NCBI GenBank assembly: GCA_017958585.1
Contig: JAGDCK010000071.1
Location: 1 to 9,051, forward strand
Length of the DNA stretch: 9,051 nucleotides
Direction: 5' to 3'
From: Lachnospiraceae bacterium
GTDB taxonomy: Bacteria > Bacillota > Clostridia > Lachnospirales > Lachnospiraceae
Part shown: piece by piece, positions 4,312-9,051 of the stretch
Numbering within the stretch: the first letter of the stretch is position 1
Layout: the number at the start of each line of letters is the position of its first letter
The notes under the pieces: generated by a model
Database searches by the model: none
Told to the model about the DNA's origin: nothing
The model's input: only the letters and a program-made list of their open reading frames with translations
Translations under genes and position numbers: made by a program

Positions 4312-7020
4312 ATGAACTACGGTAAAAAGGGAGTCAAAAACAAAATGCACTCCTTAAATTCTACATCAGTCAAGTGGGGCAGAAAAATACTTCTTTTCAT
4401 AATTTCTGTTCTCGCTATAGCAATAATCGGCGTCGGGGTCTGTGCCCTGGCAGGAGGCCTTGGACTCTTTAAGGGAATCTTGGTAAATGCACCGAACGTT
4501 CCCGTTTCATCCATCGTTGCCTCCGGTGAAGCCACCATCGTGTATGACAATCAGGGAAACGAGATCGACCAGTATGTCGGTTCAAACTCAAACCGTATCG
4601 AGGTCAGCTGGGAGGAAGTTCCGGTATACCTTGGATATGCCTTCGTAGCTATCGAGGATGAGCGTTTCTTTGAACACAACGGTATCGATTTCAAATCCAT
4701 CGTCCGTGCGGGATATCAGTTCATCCACACAAAGGGACGTGAGGCCCAGGGAGCAAGTACCATAACCCAGCAGCTTTTAAAGAACACCGTCTTTACAGAC
4801 TGGACTTCCGAGGGTGACAACCGTATCAAAAAGATAAAGAGAAAGATCCAGGAACAGTACCTGGCTCTGGAAGTTACAAAGAAGGCTTCAAAGGAAGAGA
4901 TCCTCATCAATTATATGAACGCCATTAACCTTGGCCAGAACACCCTCGGTGTCGAGCAGGCCGCGCAGCGTTATTTCGGAAAGAGCTGCAGTGAGCTCAC
5001 CATCTCCGAATGTGCAGTCATTGCCTCCATCACCCAGAATCCTTCCAAGTACACTCCCATCTCCCATCCCGAGGAGAATGTAAAGCGTAGAAAGAACTGT
5101 CTCGACAAGATGAAAGAGCTTGAATTCATTACTCAGGCTCAGTACGACGAGGCCATCGCGGATACGGAAGATGTATATGACAGAATCGGACTCCACGATA
5201 TCAGTTACAAGACTTCAAGTGCCACAAACGGAAGCTATTTCTCCGATGCGGTATATGAGCAGGTTTACAATGACCTCATAGAAGTTGCGGGATATTCCGA
5301 AAGTGCAGCTCAGAAGGCTCTTATTTCCGGAGGTCTCAGGATCGAATCCACACAGGACCCTGCGATCCAGGCCATTGCTGATGAAGCTTTTGCAAACGAG
5401 GAAAACTTCCCCGAAAACGTAAAATGGTATCTCACCTATGCCCTCACAATCTATGACGACAACGGCGAGGCCCACAACTTCAGTAAGGAAAACATGACCA
5501 CCTGGTTCAACCAGAATGTCAACAAGAAATTTAATCTGATATTCAACTCCCAGGAGGACGGTGACGAGGCCATTGCGGTATACAGATCCGCCATGTTCAA
5601 CGACCTCGGAATCACTGAGAGCGAAGATAAATATGAAGAGACCTTTACCTACACTCCCCAGCCCCAGTCCGCTATGGTCATCGAGGACCAGTCCACCGGA
5701 TATGTGGTAGCCATCGTGGGAGGCCGCGGAACAAAGCTTGGAAGAAGAACACTTAACCGTGCCACCAGTGCAACCCGTTCACCGGGTTCAACCTTCAAGG
5801 TTCTGGCTTCATTTGCTCCCGCAGTGGATACAGGCCTTGCAACACTTGCCACGGTTTACAACGATGCTCCGTTTAACTACGACGGCGGACGAGCAGTAAG
5901 CAACTGGTACAGAACAGGATACAGAGGGATCAATTCCATCCGTACAGCCATCAAAGATTCCATGAATATCATCGCTGTAAAGAACCAGACCGTGATCACT
6001 CCGGAGCTTGGTTACGAATATCTGTTGAAATTCGGTTTTACCACTCTGATTGAAAATGAACTCATTAACGGACAGGTCTTCAGCGATATCAATCAGACAA
6101 TAGCTCTCGGCGGACTCACAAAGGGTGTTACACCCTACGAACTTAATGCCGCTTACGCTGCTATAGCAAACCACGGAATCTACGTGGAGCCAAAGCTCTA
6201 CACCAGAGTTTTGGACAGTGACGGATTAGTGATCTTAGACAATACAGAGCCTGAGTCACACCAGGTGCTAAAAGCCACCACCGCATACCTTATGACCTCC
6301 GCTATGACCGATGTTGTAACCTCAGGTACAGGTACCAGGGCTTCATTCCCCGGAATGGCCATCGCAGGTAAGACCGGTACTTCCACAAAGGAAAAGGATG
6401 TATGGTTTGCAGGATTTACTCCGTACTACACCTGCTCTGTATGGACAGGATATGATAACAATGTAGAGATGAATGACACAGAGGCAAACATCTCAAAGAA
6501 CCTCTTCAGGATCGTTATGAGTCAGATTCACGAAGGATTACCCAATCCCGGATTTGACGTTCCCGAAGGTCTGGTACAGGTTACGATCTGTTCCAAGTCC
6601 GGAAAGCTTCCTGTGGAGGGATACTGCGACGGTTGCTTAAAGACAGAGATATTCGAAGCAGGCACCGAGCCTACGGAATTCTGTGATATACACTATGTCG
6701 GAGATATATGTGCTTTGGACGGACTTATCGCAACACCCGAGTGTCCTTTCAAGTCCTATGGATATGTGGAGCTTCCTCTCGTAGAAAATGCAGCAACAGT
6801 TCCCGGTTCTTACGTATACAACACCGACGGAGCCGGAAACATCCTGTTAAATGAGGATGGAACAGTTTCCATGGCTTACCAGCCTTTAGTGACAAACTAC
6901 TGCCACCATACAGCAGACTTCCTGGCTGATCCCGCAAATCAGGCCACCATCGATGCAGAATATGCAAGATACAACGCTATGCTCTCCGGTCAGCCTGCAG
7001 AAGGCGACCAGGGCCAGTAA
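4312..7020 (+). CDS. Class A penicillin-binding protein (glycosyltransferase/transpeptidase)
   Basis: This bifunctional peptidoglycan synthase polymerises lipid II glycan strands and cross-links stem peptides outside the membrane. The 902 residues comprise a short basic cytosolic tail, one membrane anchor (about 26-52), a GT51 domain and a transpeptidase domain. GT51 shows EDERFFEHNGID (catalytic Glu115), GASTITQQLLKN (147-158), RKIQEQYLALE and NYMNAINLGQNTLGVEQAAQRYFGKS-type motifs. The transpeptidase has all three active-site motifs: STFK with nucleophile Ser493, SMN at 550-552, and KTGT at 687-690. Both activities look intact. The roughly 150-residue C-terminal tail is rich in cysteine. 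The ATG at 4312 follows GGAG at 5 nt; an ATG 24 nt earlier lacks a ribosome binding site. It is close to PBP1A/PonA of Clostridia, but the exact paralogue is not determinable. It has its own promoter and a shared terminator. Confidence 0.97.
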   Translation: MNYGKKGVKNKMHSLNSTSVKWGRKILLFIISVLAIAIIGVGVCALAGGLGLFKGILVNAPNVPVSSIVASGEATIVYDNQGNEIDQYVGSNSNRIEVSWEEVPVYLGYAFVAIEDERFFEHNGIDFKSIVRAGYQFIHTKGREAQGASTITQQLLKNTVFTDWTSEGDNRIKKIKRKIQEQYLALEVTKKASKEEILINYMNAINLGQNTLGVEQAAQRYFGKSCSELTISECAVIASITQNPSKYTPISHPEENVKRRKNCLDKMKELEFITQAQYDEAIADTEDVYDRIGLHDISYKTSSATNGSYFSDAVYEQVYNDLIEVAGYSESAAQKALISGGLRIESTQDPAIQAIADEAFANEENFPENVKWYLTYALTIYDDNGEAHNFSKENMTTWFNQNVNKKFNLIFNSQEDGDEAIAVYRSAMFNDLGITESEDKYEETFTYTPQPQSAMVIEDQSTGYVVAIVGGRGTKLGRRTLNRATSATRSPGSTFKVLASFAPAVDTGLATLATVYNDAPFNYDGGRAVSNWYRTGYRGINSIRTAIKDSMNIIAVKNQTVITPELGYEYLLKFGFTTLIENELINGQVFSDINQTIALGGLTKGVTPYELNAAYAAIANHGIYVEPKLYTRVLDSDGLVILDNTEPESHQVLKATTAYLMTSAMTDVVTSGTGTRASFPGMAIAGKTGTSTKEKDVWFAGFTPYYTCSVWTGYDNNVEMNDTEANISKNLFRIVMSQIHEGLPNPGFDVPEGLVQVTICSKSGKLPVEGYCDGCLKTEIFEAGTEPTEFCDIHYVGDICALDGLIATPECPFKSYGYVELPLVENAATVPGSYVYNTDGAGNILLNEDGTVSMAYQPLVTNYCHHTADFLADPANQATIDAEYARYNAMLSGQPAEGDQGQ

Positions 7021-7062
7021 ATCAGGTGATGGGATTGGTTAGTTTAGAATTTTAAATAGCAG

Positions 7063-7096
7063 AAAGGGTTGCCGTACAAAAGTACGACAACCCTTT
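7063..7096. terminator. Bidirectional terminator between convergent genes
   Basis: AAAGGGTTG (7063-7071) pairs with CAACCCTTT (7088-7096). After one C/A mismatch the stem continues CGTAC with GTACG around an AAAA loop: 14 pairs in all. T-rich tracts flank it on both sides but no long T-run follows. It lies 43 bp after the PBP stop and 17 bp after the stop of the convergent coiled-coil gene, so it probably serves both. Confidence 0.7.
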
Positions 7097-7112
7097 ATAC
7101 TCTGATTTATTC

Positions 7113-7388
7113 TTAGCCCTTCAGATCCTCAAGTTTTTTCTCGAGTTCGGCATTTTTCTCCTCGAACTCTTTTAACTTTGACATTTCCTCTGAATAATCG
7201 CTGAGAAGATCTGCCTTGTGTGCTTCAAAATACTTCTTTCCGATCTCAACATAGAACTTTTTCATGCTCTCTTTGTTTGCGGCAATTTTTGCCTTCAAAT
7301 TGACCATTTCCGCGGTTTCTTTCGCCTTGTCCGCAGCAAGTTTTCCTTTACCCAAAATCAGCGTTTTCAGTTCTTCAAATGTAGCCAT
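7113..7388 (-). CDS. Small coiled-coil protein
   Basis: This 91-residue, highly charged protein is predicted to be almost entirely helical: ETAEMVNLKAKIAANKE and the C-terminal EEMSKLKEFEEKNAELEKKLEDLKG run in heptad-like patterns. Between them is FYVEIGKKYFEAHKAD. That layout matches the N-terminal part of small Firmicutes proteins that often end in a zinc ribbon; this copy ends at the coiled coil and has no Cys pairs. No enzymatic motif, signal peptide or membrane segment is visible. The ATG at 7386-7388 has GGGAGG 8 nt upstream; the GTG three codons earlier overlaps that site and is rejected. It is monocistronic and convergent with the PBP gene. Function unknown. Confidence 0.85.
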   Translation of the reverse strand: MATFEELKTLILGKGKLAADKAKETAEMVNLKAKIAANKESMKKFYVEIGKKYFEAHKADLLSDYSEEMSKLKEFEEKNAELEKKLEDLKG

Positions 7389-7422
7389 AATATGCACCTC
7401 CCGCTAAGTTTTTCTTAACTTT

Positions 7423-7451
7423 ATAATGCATCAAAGCATATTAAAAGTCAA
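7423..7451 (-). promoter_or_regulatory. Possible promoter of the coiled-coil gene
   Basis: TTGACT (7446-7451, minus strand) lies 17 bp from CATTAT (7423-7428). TATAAA at 7420-7425 is a better -10 but the spacing would be 20 bp. Either places transcription start about 20-30 nt before the gene. Confidence 0.4.
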
Positions 7452-7460
7452 AGCCTTTTG

Positions 7461-7489
7461 TTGGCATTTTATTTGTCTTGTGCTATAAT
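7461..7489 (+). promoter_or_regulatory. Near-consensus promoter of the small gene at 7603
   Basis: TTGGCA (7461-7466, 5 of 6 matches) lies exactly 17 bp before a perfect TATAAT (7484-7489) that also carries the TGC extended -10 motif. This is the best promoter in the window. The predicted start near 7496 falls at the base of the long hairpin that follows. Confidence 0.8.
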
Positions 7490-7493
7490 ACCT

Positions 7494-7563
7494 GTGTTGC
7501 TATCACCAAATACCTCGACCTTTTTACGAAGAATAAAGTCGACTTATTTGGTGATAGCAGCAC
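7494..7563 (+). promoter_or_regulatory. Long 5'-terminal hairpin / inverted repeat
   Basis: TGCTATCACCAAATA (7498-7512) and its exact reverse complement (7545-7559) form 15 perfect pairs. The stem extends outward through a U-G wobble and GUG/CAC to 19 pairs (7494-7512 with 7545-7563). Beyond a 2-nt internal loop it continues inward with TCGAC/GTCGA (7515-7519 with 7538-7542). Because the promoter start site is near 7496, the mRNA would begin with this hairpin. It could protect the 5' end from decay, act as a regulatory RNA element, or as DNA be an operator. It is no terminator: no T-run follows. Confidence 0.65.
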
Positions 7564-7602
7564 TCGACGGATTTAACATTTATATGTGAGGTTTTTTACA
7601 AG

Positions 7603-7890
7603 ATGCAACCATTGTATACAGCGCTTAAAGTAAATAACGAGATTGAACTTTGCGATATCTACACTGAGGAAAGCAAGACAGCCATAGAAAAGGCCCTCTT
7701 AAAGAACAGGATCTCCTATTTTCTCAAATGGCCCAAGAAGAAATTCTTCAGTCGCAGAAAATGTTTCTGTACACTCTGCATTAATGACAACTCAAAGGAT
7801 ATTGCCGAAGAGATCATCAACAAAGTCTGCGAAGAGAACAATTTCCAGGTTCGATTCATGATGAAGAAAGCCGAGAACGAATATTTATAG
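7603..7890 (+). CDS. Small protein of unknown function, possible ferredoxin-like fold
   Basis: This 95-residue protein is one I do not recognise with certainty. The predicted pattern is strand (EIELCDIYT), helix (ESKTAIEKALLKNRI), strand (SYFLKW), basic loop (PKKKFFSRRK), strand (CFCTLCIND), helix (SKDIAEEIINKVCEEN), strand (FQVRFMMKK). That order is compatible with a beta-alpha-beta-beta-alpha-beta ferredoxin-like fold as in DUF2007-type or GlnB-like small proteins. A CxCxxC cluster lies at about residues 54-59. There is no signal peptide or membrane segment. The ATG at 7603 follows GTGAGG with a rather long 11-nt spacer. The gene has its own strong promoter, an unusual hairpin leader and its own terminator, so it is a deliberate single-gene unit. 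Confidence 0.8.
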   Translation: MQPLYTALKVNNEIELCDIYTEESKTAIEKALLKNRISYFLKWPKKKFFSRRKCFCTLCINDNSKDIAEEIINKVCEENNFQVRFMMKKAENEYL

Positions 7891-7931
7891 GATCATCTTC
7901 GTTTTATTCGACACATACACTTAATAATTCT

Positions 7932-7965
7932 AAAGCGGAACGCCTTACGGCATTCCGCTTTTTTC
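7932..7965 (+). terminator. Intrinsic terminator of the small gene at 7603
   Basis: AAAGCGGAA (7932-7940) pairs with TTCCGCTTT (7953-7961); after one C/A mismatch GCC pairs with GGC around the loop TTAC. Six T residues follow the stem. It lies 42 bp after the stop codon. Confidence 0.85.
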
Positions 7966-8075
7966 GTCTTAGTTTCACTTTTTATCTTTCAGTCACAATC
8001 AACCTTCCATTTTCCGTGACCGCATTCTGGCTTTTCACTCTTTCTAGCCATTTGTTTTTCGTCATTACCGCATCA
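7966..8075. other. Non-coding spacer before the repeat array
   Basis: I see no supported gene here. A 27-codon frame on the minus strand (7982-8065) lacks a ribosome binding site. Two loosely similar segments, CGTGACCGCAT (8015-8025) and CATTACCGCAT (8063-8073), may be decayed outer copies of the neighbouring array, but the match is weak. Confidence 0.3.
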
Positions 8076-8404
8076 TCACAGTTTTTTTGATCATTTATAA
8101 AAAAAAACTGTAAGCCAAAATTCGGGCTTACAGTTTATTTTGAGTTTCCTGAATAATAACTGTAAAATTATTTTTTGGTTTTGTGATATTGCCATTTCAT
8201 TACAGTCTTTTTCCGGATTTCCCTTTAAAATACTGTATGCGCAATTTTGTCATTACGGTCTTTTTGCACTTTTATAAAATTAAACTGTAAAGATGGATTT
8301 TGGCTTACAGTCTTTTTTGTAGTTTCTTGCAAAAAACTGTAAAGATCAATTTTCGTTTTTTTCGGTTACAGTCTTTTTCACACATTTGCAGACAAACGCT
8401 GTAA
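8076..8404. repeat. Helically phased array of alternating ACTGTAA / TTACAGT motifs
   Basis: Forward motifs (ACTGTAA) start at 8107, 8159, 8232 (ACTGTAT), 8284, 8336 and 8398 (GCTGTAA). Reverse motifs (TTACAGT) start at 8076 (TCACAGT), 8128, 8200, 8253 (TTACGGT), 8305 and 8366. The two orientations alternate strictly. Forward spacings are 52, 73, 52, 52, 62 bp; reverse-to-next-forward is 31-32 bp every time; forward-to-reverse is 21, 41, 21, 21, 30 bp. All are near multiples of 10.4 bp. Most reverse motifs extend to TTACAGTCTTTTT, and A-rich runs precede most forward motifs. The 52-bp units also share an ATTTT(C/G)G-like centre. The array lies between convergent genes, is AT-rich and has no coding potential. 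It is not a CRISPR (no conserved long repeat, no unique spacers of constant size) and not an integron attC array. Confidence 0.85.
8096..8136 (-). terminator. Likely terminator of the two-gene operon, formed by one array unit
   Basis: AAACTGTAAGCC (8105-8116) and GGCTTACAGTTT (8125-8136) form a perfect 12-bp stem with an 8-nt loop, the longest stem in the array. On the minus strand it runs into nine T residues. It is the last complete unit met by transcription from the operon at 8457-8840 and would stop it before the convergent gene. Confidence 0.5.
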
Positions 8405-8456
8405 TAGTACACCAAAAATGTGAGTAACCCGGTTTCAAAATACTCTTCGCATTTTA

Positions 8457-8639
8457 TCAGCGCAGGTAATTCGCCTCCGGGTGTTCCTCCAGATATGCCA
8501 TCCGTTTCCAGAACGCTTCCTCCCCCAAATCCTCCTGGGTTTTCCTTCCAGTTGAAGTTGAGATCTGTGTTTCCGTTGTTTTCGATAACTGTGGAATTTG
8601 CTCCGGTTTGAACGTCGTTTGATTTATTTGTGTAGCCAT
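8457..8639 (-). CDS. Small hypothetical protein, second gene of a mini-operon
   Basis: A 60-residue hydrophilic product I do not recognise. The first half is rich in Thr, Gln and Ser (TQINQTTFKPEQIPQLSKTT) and looks disordered; the C-terminal third (EEAFWKRMAYLEEHPEANYLR) could be one amphipathic helix. There is no Cys, signal peptide or membrane segment. The start ATG (8637-8639) has a perfect AGGAGG (8645-8650) 5 nt upstream, the main reason to accept so short a frame. It starts 27 bp after the preceding small gene and is almost certainly co-transcribed with it. The phased array begins about 50 bp downstream. A 240-codon frame on the same strand overlaps it but has no ribosome binding site. 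Toxin-antitoxin, phage or mobile-element origins are all possible but unsupported. Confidence 0.6.
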   Translation of the reverse strand: MATQINQTTFKPEQIPQLSKTTETQISTSTGRKTQEDLGEEAFWKRMAYLEEHPEANYLR

Positions 8640-8666
8640 GGTATCCTCCTCTGGTCGGTTTTGGAA

Positions 8667-8840
8667 CTACCAACACATTATAAAACTCGCTATCTCCGGG
8701 TCTCTCTCCCCTCTCTCCCTGCAACCCTGTATAAATGCTTGTTCCTCCGGGTCCGACAGAATCTCTTCCACCTTCTCCGGTGTTAAATGAAACATCTCCA
8801 TCAACCGATAATCCACTTCGTCGTAGGTTTTCTGTGCCAT
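8667..8840 (-). CDS. Small hypothetical protein, first gene of a mini-operon
   Basis: A 57-residue acidic, probably helical product I do not recognise. It begins MAQKTYDEVDYRLMEMFHLT and continues with PEKVEEILSDPEEQAFIQG, then ends in FIMCW. There is no membrane segment. I chose the ATG at 8838-8840, which has AAAGGAGGG (8849-8857) 8 nt upstream; an earlier in-frame start lies upstream of that site and close to the -10 element. A promoter ends 26 bp before the ATG, so the leader is only about 20 nt. The helix-rich HLTPEKVEEILSDPEEQAFI stretch could suit protein or DNA contact, but no known DNA-binding motif is evident. Confidence 0.65.
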   Translation of the reverse strand: MAQKTYDEVDYRLMEMFHLTPEKVEEILSDPEEQAFIQGCRERGERDPEIASFIMCW

Positions 8841-8865
8841 TAAGACCACCCTCCTTTGCATATAC

Positions 8866-8894
8866 ATTATTCTTCACTCGATTAAAAAAGTCAA
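8866..8894 (-). promoter_or_regulatory. Promoter of the two-gene mini-operon
   Basis: On the minus strand TTGACT (8889-8894, 5 of 6 matches) and AATAAT (8866-8871, 5 of 6 matches) are separated by exactly 17 bp. Transcription should start near 8859, directly in front of the ribosome binding site of the 57-codon gene. Confidence 0.7.
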
Positions 8895-9051
8895 TATTGG
8901 TACTGTTATCTTGCTCCATCATAGGAATAAGCTGCATCCGGCCTGCTTTGTCGATGAGGCATGGACACCTCGGACGGTGCAAAACCGACCACACCAACAA
9001 ATATATCCGATAGGGGGGTAAACACATTGGAGAATGACTTGAGTAGCGCTG
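8895..9051. other. Unassigned right-edge region
   Basis: No gene is secure here. On the plus strand GGGGGG (9013-9018) precedes a TTG at 9027 that would begin LENDLSSA and run off the window; the same frame is open from an ATG at 8961. On the minus strand a frame is open from the edge to a stop at 8906 and would end in PDAAYSYDGAR. Base composition is more GC-rich than the array next door. An imperfect inverted repeat, GGACGGT-GCAAA-ACCGACC, lies at about 8971-8989. Sequence beyond 9051 is needed to decide whether a gene starts or ends here. Confidence 0.3.

Noticed and set aside
7982..8065. 27-codon minus-strand frame beginning MTKNKWLERVK
   Set aside because: Composition looks protein-like but there is no ribosome binding site or promoter, and the frame is continuous with the array upstream; too short to support.
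8076..8404. CRISPR array or integron attC cassette array
   Set aside because: Conserved unit is only about 7-13 bp, orientation alternates, spacers are not unique fixed-length sequences, and attC core sites and cas or integrase genes are absent.
8305..9027. 240-codon minus-strand open frame over the mini-operon, with Gly-rich segments
   Set aside because: No ribosome binding site at its starts. Its Gly residues arise where it reads through the GGAGG sites of the two small genes, and its C-terminus runs into the AT-rich array. Treated as a shadow frame.

Overview
The window reads as chromosomal DNA of a low-to-moderate-GC anaerobic Firmicute. Lachnospiraceae (Butyrivibrio/Roseburia-like) is my best guess. 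The basis is an AGGAGG-type ribosome binding site in front of most genes, Clostridia-like versions of GroES/GroEL, MgtE, YigZ and a class A penicillin-binding protein, and AT-rich intergenic DNA with classic TTGACA/TATAAT promoters. No 16S or other marker gene is present, so the family assignment is inference.

Layout. Positions 1-4136 are all minus strand: the start of groEL (cut by the left edge), groES with its promoter, a two-domain protein with a C39-like cysteine-peptidase domain, the Mg2+ channel MgtE, and a YigZ/IMPACT protein. Positions 4137-4287 form a divergent promoter region with a large imperfect palindrome. A class A penicillin-binding protein (4312-7020, plus strand) follows and shares a bidirectional terminator with a convergent small coiled-coil gene (7113-7388, minus). 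A second divergent region (7389-7602) holds a near-consensus promoter whose transcript would begin in a 19-bp hairpin, followed by a small gene of unknown function (7603-7890, plus) with its own terminator. Positions 1-7965 are mostly ordinary housekeeping DNA (protein folding, Mg2+ uptake, peptidoglycan synthesis).

The unusual part is 7966-9051. A non-coding array (8076-8404) alternates the 7-mer ACTGTAA with its reverse complement TTACAGT. Forward copies lie 52, 73, 52, 52 and 62 bp apart, close to 5, 7, 5, 5 and 6 turns of B-DNA. The step from each reverse copy to the next forward copy is always 31-32 bp (3 turns), while the step inside a pair is 21, 41, 21, 21 or 30 bp (about 2, 4, 2, 2, 3 turns). 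T-runs follow the reverse copies and A-rich runs precede most forward copies. Beside it, pointing toward it, is a compact two-gene operon (57 and 60 codons) with a good promoter and two strong ribosome binding sites; I recognise neither product. This array plus mini-operon is the best candidate in the window for an undescribed element, for example a multi-site protein-binding or bent-DNA locus. That function is inferred from geometry only.

Smaller regulatory candidates are a non-CIRCE inverted repeat at the groESL transcription start, a tandem palindromic repeat upstream of the C39-like gene, a possible 34-codon leader peptide with a Pro-Leu-Pro motif overlapping the mgtE start, and a palindrome over the YigZ promoter.
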